A stretch of 64,000 bases of DNA, taken from contig DATNLZ010000082.1 of the NCBI GenBank assembly GCA_035602605.1, positions 31,227-95,226 on the forward strand, read 5' to 3'. This stretch comes from DASQHY01 sp035602605. GTDB taxonomy: Bacteria > Acidobacteriota > Terriglobia > Acidiferrales > UBA7541. Below the pieces are notes generated by a model, which did no database searches, was not told the DNA's origin, and saw only the letters and a list, made by a program, of their open reading frames with translations. Every line of letters starts with the position of its first letter. The stretch's first letter is position 1. Positions 17,493-25,976 of the stretch are shown here, piece after piece. A program made the translations under genes and the position numbers.

Positions 17493-18947
17493 GTGGCCTA
17501 CCGGGATTTGCGCGAGTTTATCAAGAGGCTCGAGAAGGAAGGCGAGCTGAAGCGCATCACTGTGGAAGTCGATCCAGTACTGGAAGTCACCGAAATTACC
17601 CAGCGGGTCACAAGAGCAGGTGGGCCAGCGCTCCTTTTTGAAAAGCCGAAGGGTTCACTGCATCCATTGCTCATAAACATGCTGGGGAGCGAACGAAGGA
17701 TGAATCTTGCGCTGGAGGTAAATGCGCTCGACGACGTTGCTGCCCGAATCCGCGGTTTTATGGATCTGCAATCGCCGCAAGGACTCTTTGACAAACTGAA
17801 AATTCTGCCAAAGCTCGCGGAGCTGGGTTCATTCTTTCCGAAGACCGCAAAGAGCGGCCCGTGCAAGGAAGTGATTACCAAGGACAATATCAATCTTCTG
17901 AAATTTCCGATCTTGCAGTGCTGGCCGCAGGATGGCGGGCGATTCATTACTTGGCCGCTGGTCTTCACGAAAAATCCGGAGACCGGAAAGCGTAACGTTG
18001 GAATCTACCGCATGCACCTCTATGACGAGCGTACCACGGGCATGCACTGGCAGACGCAGAAGCACGGCGCAGAGCACTTTCGGCGGGCGCGTAAGGCCAA
18101 CGCGCGGGGAAGAATCGAAGTAGCCGTGGCGATTGGAGCTGACCCGGTAACGTGTCTCGCGGGGGTTCTACCGATACCTCCGGACCTGGATGAAATTATG
18201 TTCGCGGGGTTTTTGCGGCGCGAGCCGGTGGAGCTGGTTCCGTGCGAGACAGTCGCACTCGAGGTTCCGGCGCAGGCGGAGATTGTGCTCGAGGGCTATG
18301 TGGACTTGGACGAGATGCGCACCGAGGGGCCCTTCGGAGATCACACCGGATTTTATTCGCTGGAAGGGGAGTACCCGGTTTTCCATCTCACCTGTATTAC
18401 GCATCGCCGCGATGCGATTTATCTTACGACCATTGTCGGACCGCCGCCGCAGGAGGACTTCTATATGGGTCATGCTGTCGAGCGCGTATTTCTTCCTGTG
18501 ATGAAGCTGCAGTACCCGGAGATCGTTGACGTGGCCATGCCTGCGGAGGGGATTTTTCACAACTTGATGATCGTCTCGATACGGAAATCGTATCCCGGGC
18601 ACGCGCGAAAAATCATGAACGCGATTTGGTCTTTAGGGCAGGCGATGTTAACGAAAGTGATCATCGTGGTGGACCACGACGTGAACGTGCAGAACTTCCG
18701 CGAAGTGGTCTGGAAGACTTTATGCGCGATGGACCCCGAACGCGACGTGCAATTCACCCTTGGTCCAGTGGATACCCTCGACCACGCAGCGCGAATGCAG
18801 GATTTCGGCTCTAAGATGGGAATCGATGCAACGCGAAAGTGGGCGAGCGAGGGGTTCAGCCGTCCATGGCCCGACGAAATCGTGATGGATGCAGAGACGC
18901 GATCGAGAGTTGACGCGCTTTGGAACAAGCTTGGGATCACGCGGTAG
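17493..18947 (+). CDS. UbiD-family prenylated-FMN decarboxylase
   Basis: GGGGAGGAG just before a GTG at 17493 decides the start (the open frame from 17469 begins inside that site); the product is 484 residues. It matches the UbiD family throughout: YRDLREFIKRLEKEGEL at the N-terminus, a central domain with NVGIYRMHLYDERTTGMHW, and the hallmark catalytic region MRTEGPFGDHTGFYSLEGEY containing the Glu/Asp used with prenylated FMN, followed by a C-terminal domain. In quinone biosynthesis UbiD removes the carboxylate from a polyprenyl-hydroxybenzoate or futalosine-pathway naphthoate intermediate; other members act on aromatic or acrylic acids. No UbiX (prenyl-FMN synthase) is adjacent, so the exact substrate is open. 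Confidence 0.9.
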   Translation: MAYRDLREFIKRLEKEGELKRITVEVDPVLEVTEITQRVTRAGGPALLFEKPKGSLHPLLINMLGSERRMNLALEVNALDDVAARIRGFMDLQSPQGLFDKLKILPKLAELGSFFPKTAKSGPCKEVITKDNINLLKFPILQCWPQDGGRFITWPLVFTKNPETGKRNVGIYRMHLYDERTTGMHWQTQKHGAEHFRRARKANARGRIEVAVAIGADPVTCLAGVLPIPPDLDEIMFAGFLRREPVELVPCETVALEVPAQAEIVLEGYVDLDEMRTEGPFGDHTGFYSLEGEYPVFHLTCITHRRDAIYLTTIVGPPPQEDFYMGHAVERVFLPVMKLQYPEIVDVAMPAEGIFHNLMIVSIRKSYPGHARKIMNAIWSLGQAMLTKVIIVVDHDVNVQNFREVVWKTLCAMDPERDVQFTLGPVDTLDHAARMQDFGSKMGIDATRKWASEGFSRPWPDEIVMDAETRSRVDALWNKLGITR

Positions 18948-19101
18948 TCAAAAGCACACTAGTCTTGTGTGTTGAAACTAACCCCTACCTGTAGTGGTAC
19001 TAGAACTTCTAAAACCCTATGAATTGATTTTACTGCGGTTAAACCCGCGGTAAACACCCCTGACTGCCGCTATTCTTAGGACAACTCCGGGAATCGAATT
19101 C

Positions 19102-19130
19102 TTGACAGGTCCACTACCCGATGCAATAAC
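19102..19130 (+). promoter_or_regulatory. Probable sigma-70 promoter of the pil operon
   Basis: A perfect -35 box TTGACA (19102-19107) is separated by 17 bases from AATAAC (19125-19130), matching four of six -10 positions. It lies about 100 bases before the HTH gene that leads pilMNOPQ and 150 bases past the ubiD stop. A GC-rich partial inverted repeat (GCGGTTAAACCCGC near 19036) stands just upstream and could be an operator. Confidence 0.45.
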
Positions 19131-19228
19131 GGATTCACCGGGGGAGCACCCAGAAACTTCAGGGCGTGTCAGGTGCCATCCTGCGGGACAGTGAACTTGG
19201 GCAAGAGTTGCCAGGGTGGAAGTTCTCG

Positions 19229-19450
19229 GTGAATGAATCACGCGAAGTTATGAACGTTCGTCAGGCGTCCCAATATCTGGGGATTTCGCCGGACACGCTG
19301 TATCGCTACATCACTGAGGGTGAGATTCCAGCCTTCAAGTTGGGGAACCGGTGGAAGTTTCGTAAAACGATTTTGGACCGTTGGATGGAACGTAAGATGA
19401 ACCAGGGCCACGCAAGAAAACGCACCTCAGCCGCCCTGAGCAGAACTTGA
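19229..19450 (+). CDS. Small excisionase/BldC-type HTH DNA-binding protein
   Basis: The GTG at 19229 follows a GGTGGAAG site by six bases; an ATG at 19250 is an alternative and starts directly at the domain. The 73-residue product is essentially one winged helix-turn-helix of the MerR-like/excisionase (HTH_17) type: VRQASQYLGISPDTLYRYITEGEIPAFKLGNRWKFRK is the diagnostic region, read here in pieces (ASQYLGISPDTLYRY; IPAFKLGNRWKF). A basic tail follows. It ends 15 bases before pilM and is on the same strand, so it is likely to be the first gene of the pilus operon and a candidate regulator of it. Such proteins also occur as phage excisionases, but there is no integrase here. Confidence 0.8.
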   Translation: MNESREVMNVRQASQYLGISPDTLYRYITEGEIPAFKLGNRWKFRKTILDRWMERKMNQGHARKRTSAALSRT

Positions 19451-19465
19451 GAGAGAGGCCGCGAT

Positions 19466-20515
19466 ATGTTTGGCGGAGGAAAAGCTAAACAGATGGTAGG
19501 GCTGGACATAGGCTCCAGCTCGATAAAGGCGGTGGAACTGAAGCTCAATCGTGGCGGGATGCACGAGCTGGTGAGCTACGGTTTGGAGCCCTTGGCACAG
19601 GATACCGTAGTAGACGGGGCCATTATGGACGCGCCGCAGGTCGCGGCGGCCATCAGCAAAGTGTTCGACGCGCAGAAAATTAGGACGAAAAACGTGGCCA
19701 CGGCAGTGTCCGGGCACTCCGTGATCGTCAAGCGCGTAACGCTCCCGCTGATGACCGAGGACGAGCTGTTCGACCGCATCCCCTCGGAAGCGAGCCAGCA
19801 TATCCCCTTCGATATCGCCGACGTGAACCTCAGTTACCAATTGCTGGAATCGATGGATTCACAGATGGATGTGCTGCTGGTAGCGGTGAAGAAAGACAAA
19901 ATTCTGAACCACACGAACGTCCTGGCGCAGGCCGGTAAGACGCCGGTGGTCGTGGATATCGATGCGTTCGCGCTGCAAAACTGTTTCGAGATGAATTACG
20001 AGCCGGATGCAGGGCAGACAGTGGCGTTGTTGAATGTGGGCGCCAGCGTGATGAATATCAATATCGTACGGGGCGGCGTGCCGCTGTTTACGCGCGACGT
20101 TTCGGTTGGCGGAAATCAATACACCGATGCCCTGCAGAAGGAACTGGATCTCAACTTCGACGACGCGGAAAGATTGAAGAAGGGCGAAAACATCGCCAGC
20201 GTCACGGATGAACAGCGCGGACAGATTTTGCGGTCGGTGTCCGACATTCTGACGCTGGAAATCCAGAAGACCTTCGACTTTTTCCGGGCCACTGCCAGCG
20301 GAGAAAATATTCAGAGAATTTGTGTGGCGGGAGGAACTGCGCGCGTGCCGGGTCTGCTGGACCTGTTGCGCGAGGAATTTGCGATGCCCGTGGAAGAGCT
20401 GTACCCGTTTCGGAAAGTGACACCCAATCCGAGCCGGCACAGCGAAGAGCAAATTCGTGAATTGGCGCCGCGCCTGTCAATCGCTGTCGGGCTGGCGTTG
20501 AGGAGTTTTGACTAG
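19466..20515 (+). CDS. pilM: Type IV pilus inner membrane platform protein PilM
   Basis: This 349-residue actin-like ATPase carries the FtsA/PilM fold: phosphate-1 loop MVGLDIGSSSIKAVEL, a second phosphate region (VALLNVGASVMNINIVRGG) and adenosine-site residues VAGGTARVPGL. It forms a cytoplasmic ring that binds the N-terminus of PilN. A GAGAGAGG site seven bases before the ATG supports the start. pilN follows two bases after its stop. The full set pilMNOPQ is in order and closely packed, so it is almost certainly one transcript. Confidence 0.95.
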   Translation: MFGGGKAKQMVGLDIGSSSIKAVELKLNRGGMHELVSYGLEPLAQDTVVDGAIMDAPQVAAAISKVFDAQKIRTKNVATAVSGHSVIVKRVTLPLMTEDELFDRIPSEASQHIPFDIADVNLSYQLLESMDSQMDVLLVAVKKDKILNHTNVLAQAGKTPVVVDIDAFALQNCFEMNYEPDAGQTVALLNVGASVMNINIVRGGVPLFTRDVSVGGNQYTDALQKELDLNFDDAERLKKGENIASVTDEQRGQILRSVSDILTLEIQKTFDFFRATASGENIQRICVAGGTARVPGLLDLLREEFAMPVEELYPFRKVTPNPSRHSEEQIRELAPRLSIAVGLALRSFD

Positions 20516-20517
20516 CC

Positions 20518-21141
20518 ATGATTCGGATCAACCTGCTTGGCCAAGTTCGACCCAAGGCCGCTCGCCGGCCAGTTCCGCTCGGGGCGATGTTCCAGTTGAT
20601 GCTGATTGTTGGCGCCCTGGCTCTCTCGATCGGGGCGTTGTGGCTGCATTATGCGGCTTTGCACTCCGAAGTCCGCAAGACGCAGGAGCAAATCGGCAAA
20701 CTAAAAGCCGAAAAACTGCGGCTGGAAGGCCTGAAACAGGAAGTTGATACCTTCGACGCGCGGAAAAAGGTGTTGACTCAGCGAATTAATGTCATCGAGC
20801 AGTTGCAGCGCGACCGTACAGGCGGCCAGGAGTTACTGGACACGATTTCGACGACCGTGTCTCGCACCGACGCGCTCTGGCTGACGTCCATGTCGCGCAA
20901 GGGCAATACGCTTGTGATCGAAGGAACGGCGGGATCCATGAACGCCGTGGCCAACTACATTACGCAAATGCGGCGCTCAGGATATTTTCAGAAGATTGAA
21001 ATCAAAGAGTCGCGGCAGGACGAGAAAAACACGGCAGTGCAAACGTTTATATTCACTTTGAACGCTGAGATCGCGCCGGCGGGATTGCAGCCGGCAGGCG
21101 CACCTGCGAATCCATCCGCGCCCGCTCCGAGGAAAGGGTAA
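20518..21141 (+). CDS. pilN: Type IV pilus assembly protein PilN
   Basis: This 207-residue bitopic protein starts with the conserved cytoplasmic motif IRINLLGQVRP, which docks in PilM, then one membrane helix (MLIVGALALSIGALWLHYAAL), a coiled coil (KTQEQIGKLKAEKLRLEGL) and a periplasmic ferredoxin-like domain (DALWLTSMSRKGNTLVIEG). It partners with PilO to form the alignment subcomplex. The C-terminus has a Pro/Ala-rich extension. Its position after pilM and before pilO confirms the call. Confidence 0.93.
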   Translation: MIRINLLGQVRPKAARRPVPLGAMFQLMLIVGALALSIGALWLHYAALHSEVRKTQEQIGKLKAEKLRLEGLKQEVDTFDARKKVLTQRINVIEQLQRDRTGGQELLDTISTTVSRTDALWLTSMSRKGNTLVIEGTAGSMNAVANYITQMRRSGYFQKIEIKESRQDEKNTAVQTFIFTLNAEIAPAGLQPAGAPANPSAPAPRKG

Positions 21142-21150
21142 GGGACGACC

Positions 21151-21798
21151 ATGGCATTTTCGTTTCGGGAATTTCCGTGGTACCTCCAGTTGCTGGTATT
21201 CACGCTAATGGCCCTGCTGATCTTCGGGCTTGGTGAGTTTGTGCCGTTTTCGCCGGTGCAGAGCGAACGCGTGAGTCTCGAGCAACTGTTGAAGCAAAAA
21301 GAAAATCTGCAGAGTGACGTAACGCAACTGCAGGTTTATGAGCGGCGTTATGCCGATTTCAAGAGAGACGTGGAAGGTCTGCAAAAGCAACTTGACACCT
21401 TAAAAACCATTGTGCCCGAAGAGAAAGAGCTGGATGAATTCATCCGCCTGGTGCAAGGCGCGGCTTCGGCATCCAACGTGCAAATCCGCCGGCTGGTAGC
21501 GGAGCCGGTGGTTCCCAAGGAATACCATTACGAGATGCCCTTCCAGATCCAGGCAGACGGCCCATATTTCAACATCCTCGATTTCTTTTCGCGGATGAGC
21601 CGCCTATCGAGAATTATCAATGTCGGTGACTTGCAATTCGATGATCCAGAAAAATCGAGGGGTATGAAGTACCCGGTGCGCCCGGGGTCGACGGTGAGTG
21701 CCGTTTTTGTGGTTACGACGTACTTCACCAAGATCGCCGATACGACCGGGTCGGTACAAGCCGTGAAAGCTCCGGGCAAGCAACCCGGTAAGCCATAG
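21151..21798 (+). CDS. pilO: Type IV pilus assembly protein PilO
   Basis: This 215-residue protein has an N-terminal membrane helix (YLQLLVFTLMALLIFGLGEF), a coiled coil (LEQLLKQKENLQSDVTQLQ) and a periplasmic domain with FIRLVQGAASASNVQIRRL and the sequence YFNILDFFSRMSRLSRIINV, both typical of PilO. It pairs with PilN in the periplasm and binds PilP. An AAGGGA site lies just before the ATG. A GTG overlaps its stop, but the pilP start is more likely 18 bases further on. Confidence 0.93.
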   Translation: MAFSFREFPWYLQLLVFTLMALLIFGLGEFVPFSPVQSERVSLEQLLKQKENLQSDVTQLQVYERRYADFKRDVEGLQKQLDTLKTIVPEEKELDEFIRLVQGAASASNVQIRRLVAEPVVPKEYHYEMPFQIQADGPYFNILDFFSRMSRLSRIINVGDLQFDDPEKSRGMKYPVRPGSTVSAVFVVTTYFTKIADTTGSVQAVKAPGKQPGKP

Positions 21799-21815
21799 TG
21801 GGGAATGAGCTAACG

Positions 21816-22685
21816 ATGCGATATCGAAAAATGCTAACGATAGCAATAGCGGCTGCGATGCTGGTGTGGGCCGCACCGAGCGTACTGGCGCAAGTGACAC
21901 CTGCAGCTAAGGACTCTCCTCAGGCGCCGGCGAAGGCTGCCGCGAAGGGCGACTCTAAACCTGCATCTGCCGCGCCTGCTCCAGTGAAAAAAGCCGCCGC
22001 GCCGGCAGCACCATCAGCCGCCACAACGCCACCGGGCAAGACATCGCCTGCACCCGGGAACAACGCCAAGACAGACGCGAGCACAAAAACAGGGAGCCTT
22101 GCAGTGAAACAGCCAGTTGGGGATGCCGCCAAGGCTTCAAGTACCGCGAAAGTTCCGGCTCCCGCCCCCGCCAAGGCTCCCTCGTTAACTTCGGTAAAGG
22201 AAGTACAAAAGACACCTGCCGCAAGCCCGACAACTCCGAAGCCTACGCCAGTTGCCGCAAAGACTCCGGCAAAGACTCCTGCTGCAAAGGGTCCCGCAAA
22301 AAGCTCCGCGAAGAGCGGCGCGATGATTTCAGCCAAGCAGCAACCGCCCAAGATAGCGAGGCGAGATCCATTTGAATCGCTGGTGGGCCGCCAAAAAGAA
22401 GGCGGCGACACCGGACCAAAATTGCCAGGCAAAGCTGGCCTGGTGATCAGCACCCTGCGTCTGGATGGTCTCGTGCGCGCGCCAAACACGATGATCGCAG
22501 TCGTGTCCAATCCGCAGCAGCGGACTTATTTCCTGCGTGAGGGCGACCAACTCTACGATGGCCGCGTCGAGAAAATCTCGATGGATGGCATTTCCTTCCA
22601 TGAGAATGGCAAAGACGCTTTTGGTAAGCCTGTCGAGCGTCAAGTAAACAAACGAATTTACCCCAGTTCAGGAGAACAGCAATGA
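21816..22685 (+). CDS. pilP: Type IV pilus assembly protein PilP with long Ala/Pro-rich linker
   Basis: The ATG at 21816 is preferred over the GTG at 21798 because GGGGAATGAG then acts as the ribosome site and a clean signal peptide follows (MLTIAIAAAMLVWAAPSVLAQ). The 289-residue product has about 150 residues of low-complexity Ala, Pro, Lys and Ser, then the PilP domain (RRDPFESLV; LRLDGLVRAPNTMIAVVS; FLREGDQLYDGRV). PilP links the PilN/O complex to the N0 domain of the PilQ secretin. No lipobox Cys is seen, unlike many PilP lipoproteins, so the long linker plus uncleaved or cleaved signal may replace the lipid anchor. Overlaps pilQ by four bases (ATGA). Confidence 0.88.
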   Translation: MRYRKMLTIAIAAAMLVWAAPSVLAQVTPAAKDSPQAPAKAAAKGDSKPASAAPAPVKKAAAPAAPSAATTPPGKTSPAPGNNAKTDASTKTGSLAVKQPVGDAAKASSTAKVPAPAPAKAPSLTSVKEVQKTPAASPTTPKPTPVAAKTPAKTPAAKGPAKSSAKSGAMISAKQQPPKIARRDPFESLVGRQKEGGDTGPKLPGKAGLVISTLRLDGLVRAPNTMIAVVSNPQQRTYFLREGDQLYDGRVEKISMDGISFHENGKDAFGKPVERQVNKRIYPSSGEQQ

Positions 22686-24778
22686 AGACGAATTCGCCGG
22701 CCTACCGGCACGGCTCCCTGCTTTTGGCGAGCCTGATAGTCGCGGCTAGCCCGCTGCTGGCGCAATCCCCAACGGCGATGACCTCTGCCGCGGGAAATCC
22801 ACTCTCGGCGGTCTTGAACCGGGCAGAGCAGGGGACGTCGCCTGCTTCCGTAATCGCGAACGTTGGTTTGACGCACGACGGCCAGCACAGCACAGTCCAC
22901 ATCGACGGTACAGGTCCGCTAAAATATCGTGCGCAGCGGATGAAAAGCCCGGACCGTTTAGTCTTGGACTTCAGTGCGACCCGATTGTCCGTTAAGCAGT
23001 CCAAAATTGCTGGTGAAGCTGCTCCTATCCAGTCCATCCGCATGGCGCAATACAAACCAGAGATTGCTCGGGTCGTGATTGACCTGACGTCAACGGCACA
23101 GTACTCCATCAAGAGTGAGGGAAAAGCTGTGGTGGTGGTCTTCGACGACGCACTGGCCCCGGCGGCTCAGGCAACCCCGTCCTCGGTTTCTTCGAGCTCT
23201 GCGGCCAATGCCGCTTTTGAGAACGACGAGGTAAAGCTAGGGGATCCCAAAGCCGAGATTCGTCCAGTGAAATTTGTCGTGGAACAATCACGCCCTACAG
23301 CAACTCATGCGCGTCGTGTGACCGCAGTGCAGGCTCCCAGGATTCAATTGCCGGCAGAGCTGACCCAGCCCTCAGTCCACCTTGCTAGTTTTGGAGGAAC
23401 CCGGCAGCCACTGGCTCCGCGAGGTGCTCAAGAGCCCGCATCGCAACAGGCTGCACCTGTGCCCGCACAGACTCAGGTGCCACGCCCAGCTCAGGCCAAT
23501 ACGCCGCCTCCGGCTACTAGCGGAAAGTACACCGGTGAACCGATTTCCGTGAATTTGAAAGATGTTGACCTGAAAGATTTCTTTCGCTTGATTCACGAGA
23601 TCAGCGGGTTAAACGTTGTTCTGGACCCCGCCGTGAAGGGCACGCTCACGATTGTGCTCGATGAGGTTCCCTGGGACCAGGCGCTTGACATCGTGCTGCA
23701 GAACAATGGCTTGGACAAACAGATTAGCGGAAACGTGCTGCGCGTAGCGACGCGTGACACTCTGAAGAGAGAAGCCGAAACCAGCCGCGACCTGGCCAAG
23801 GCACAGAATGATGCCATAGATCCGGTTACTTGGACGAAAGTCCTCAGCTATTCCAAGGCCGAAACCATGCGCGACACGCTCAAGAGATTCTTGACCCCGC
23901 GCGGAGAGATTCTGGCCGACATTCGATCGAATACAGTTATCGTCCGCGATATTCCGGCAGTCATTCCACCCATTGAGAACTTGATCCGGCAGCTCGATCG
24001 GAAATCGCAGCAAGTGGAAATCGAGGCGCGTGTGGTATCGGCGTCGCGGGCGTTTTCGCGCGATATCGGCGTACAGCTTGGTATGGAAGGCACGACCACC
24101 GGTGGACGCTCTCTGTTTGGAGGGGCGTCGCAGGTTGGAACCAGTCCTGTCGCAAACGGCCCAAGTGTCTTGCCGCCTCTGACCACGGCGGGCACAACTT
24201 CGATGCCCTTACTGGTGAATTTGGGCGCCGGCGTTCCGACCAGCGGCGTGACTTTCTTGCACCGCTCACCGAACTTCGCTCTCGACCTATTCATCACTGC
24301 GGCAGAAGCGAAAGGTATCGGCAAATTACTCTCTAAGCCGAAGGTCATTACCCAAAACAACGAGAAGGCCGTCGTAAAACAGGGAACCAAGATTCCCATC
24401 CAGACGACGATCAACAACACGATTTCCGTTCAGTTTATCGATGCGGTCCTGAGGCTTGAGGTGACTCCGCAAATCACCGCCGAGGGAACCGTGTTCATGG
24501 ATGTGCTCGTTGAGAACACCCAGATCGACAACGGTATCCCACGCGTCCAGGGTATTCCTGCATTGAACACGCAATCGGCAGAGACCAAGGTAACCGTGCT
24601 GGATGGCGGAACAGTAGTGATTGGCGGGATCATCATCTCGCAACAGCGCACCGACATCACCGAAGTGCCCTTCATCGGAAGCTTGCCTCTGATCGGCCAT
24701 CTCTTCCGAAGGACCAACATCAACAATACCGCTCAGGAGCTGTTGTTCTTCCTGACTCCTCGAGTTCTTCCGGGGTAA
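22682..24778 (+). CDS. pilQ: Type IV pilus secretin PilQ
   Basis: This 698-residue outer membrane secretin starts in the ATGA overlap with pilP. Signal peptide (LLLASLIVAASPLLAQ), one AMIN domain for peptidoglycan binding (residues about 60-155, LKYRAQRMKSPDRLVLDFS), a disordered Pro/Ala/Gln linker, the N0/STN domain (VNLKDVDLKDFFRLIHEISG), an N1 domain (YSKAETMRDTLKRFL) and the secretin barrel ending with VLDGGTVVIGGIIISQQ and ELLFFLTPRVL. The insert with TTTGGRSLFGGASQVG lies in the barrel gate region. A strong terminator follows 60 bases later, closing the pilus operon. Confidence 0.96.
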   Translation: MKTNSPAYRHGSLLLASLIVAASPLLAQSPTAMTSAAGNPLSAVLNRAEQGTSPASVIANVGLTHDGQHSTVHIDGTGPLKYRAQRMKSPDRLVLDFSATRLSVKQSKIAGEAAPIQSIRMAQYKPEIARVVIDLTSTAQYSIKSEGKAVVVVFDDALAPAAQATPSSVSSSSAANAAFENDEVKLGDPKAEIRPVKFVVEQSRPTATHARRVTAVQAPRIQLPAELTQPSVHLASFGGTRQPLAPRGAQEPASQQAAPVPAQTQVPRPAQANTPPPATSGKYTGEPISVNLKDVDLKDFFRLIHEISGLNVVLDPAVKGTLTIVLDEVPWDQALDIVLQNNGLDKQISGNVLRVATRDTLKREAETSRDLAKAQNDAIDPVTWTKVLSYSKAETMRDTLKRFLTPRGEILADIRSNTVIVRDIPAVIPPIENLIRQLDRKSQQVEIEARVVSASRAFSRDIGVQLGMEGTTTGGRSLFGGASQVGTSPVANGPSVLPPLTTAGTTSMPLLVNLGAGVPTSGVTFLHRSPNFALDLFITAAEAKGIGKLLSKPKVITQNNEKAVVKQGTKIPIQTTINNTISVQFIDAVLRLEVTPQITAEGTVFMDVLVENTQIDNGIPRVQGIPALNTQSAETKVTVLDGGTVVIGGIIISQQRTDITEVPFIGSLPLIGHLFRRTNINNTAQELLFFLTPRVLPG

Positions 24779-24839
24779 CAACCGGACCCGGGTGGGCGCA
24801 GCTCGCAGCGATCCACAGCAATCTTCCTAAGGGCGAAGG

Positions 24840-24871
24840 GGAGGGGACACTGGTCTCCTCCTTTTTGTTTT
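24840..24871 (+). terminator. Intrinsic terminator after pilQ
   Basis: A nine-pair stem, GGAGGGGAC (24840-24848) with GTCTCCTCC (24853-24861), one G-T pair, closes a four-base loop ACTG and is followed at once by TTTTTGTTTT. It ends the pil operon 60 bases past the pilQ stop and separates it from the peptidase gene. Confidence 0.9.
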
Positions 24872-24887
24872 AGGTAGTCGAGGTCTC

Positions 24888-25970
24888 ATGAGCGACGTTT
24901 ACGTACACCGTTTGAGATTGTTACGGGCACGCCTGGCGGCCAAAAGTATCGGGGCGTTGTTAATCACGCATTTGCCGAACATTTTCTACCTCTCCGGATT
25001 TTCCGGGGATTCGGGAGCGCTGCTGGTTGATGAGAGCCGCGTGGCCCTATTGACCGACGGGCGCTTTACGGTTCAGGCTCGGCAAGAGTTGCGAATTGGC
25101 GCTCGACTGGTTATATCTCGCGGCCCACTCGTGAAATCAGTTGGGGAATGGTTACGGAGGAAACGGGTTACGGTTGGCTTCGAGGCCAGCCAAGTGACCG
25201 TGGCTCAGATGAAAGCCCTTCGCCGGGCGACCGGTCCGAGCACGCGCTGGGTCCCCCTAACGGCAATGGTCGAGGGTCTGAGGGCCATTAAGGACGCGGA
25301 TGAGATAGACCGGATGCGCCGGGCGGCACGACTGGCGTCCAGCACCTTGGCGGAGGTGCTGCCGTTGTTGAAGCCGGGGGTGCGGGAATTTGAAATTGCC
25401 GCCGAAATCGAGTACCGAATGCGAGGCAATGGCGCCGAAGGGCCGTCCTTCAAGACCATTGTGGCTTTCGGAGCGCGGGCAGCACTCCCTCATGCACGCC
25501 CCACAGCTAAGAAGCTGAGGAAAAATGAGTTGGTCGTGCTCGACCTGGGTGCTATACTCGCCGGCTATTGTAGCGATTTGACGCGTACGGTATACGTAGG
25601 GAAGGCCTCATCGCGTATCCGCAACTGGTATGAGGCCGTGCGCCAGGCCCAGGGGGCAGCGATCGCTGCTACGCGGTCCGGCGCGCTGGCGGGAGACATC
25701 GACGGGGCCGCCCGGCGGGTTCTGGCGGGCATGGGTTTAGGGAAGTATTTTATTCACAGTACGGGGCATGGCTTGGGCTTGGAGATCCATGAGGATCCCA
25801 GGCTTGCGCGAGGCCAAAAACAACTCCTGCAAGCGGGGAATGTCGTAACCATCGAACCCGGAGTGTATGTCCAGGGCGTTGGTGGAATCCGGATCGAAGA
25901 CGACGTGGCTGTACATGCTGATCGCGTCGAGGTTTTGACCGTTGCGCCGCGCGATTTCCTAGAACTTTGA
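24888..25970 (+). CDS. Xaa-Pro aminopeptidase family (M24) peptidase
   Basis: This 360-residue enzyme has an N-terminal creatinase-like domain (LLITHLPNIFYLSGFSGDSG) and a C-terminal pita-bread metallopeptidase domain. Dinuclear metal ligands are visible: Asp in VLDLGAILAGY and CSDLTRTVYV, His in HSTGHGLGLEIHEDP, Glu in VTIEPGVYV and Glu in GGIRIEDDV. It should remove N-terminal residues next to proline (PepP/PepQ/YpdF group). It is followed six bases later by accB. In many bacteria the order is pepP/pepQ - efp - accB - accC; efp is missing here. Confidence 0.9.
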   Translation: MSDVYVHRLRLLRARLAAKSIGALLITHLPNIFYLSGFSGDSGALLVDESRVALLTDGRFTVQARQELRIGARLVISRGPLVKSVGEWLRRKRVTVGFEASQVTVAQMKALRRATGPSTRWVPLTAMVEGLRAIKDADEIDRMRRAARLASSTLAEVLPLLKPGVREFEIAAEIEYRMRGNGAEGPSFKTIVAFGARAALPHARPTAKKLRKNELVVLDLGAILAGYCSDLTRTVYVGKASSRIRNWYEAVRQAQGAAIAATRSGALAGDIDGAARRVLAGMGLGKYFIHSTGHGLGLEIHEDPRLARGQKQLLQAGNVVTIEPGVYVQGVGGIRIEDDVAVHADRVEVLTVAPRDFLEL

Positions 25971-25976
25971 GTATCC

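Noticed and set aside
22682..24778. PilQ as a type II secretion secretin (GspD)
   Set aside because: The AMIN domain and the position after pilMNOP fit PilQ, and no gsp genes are present.
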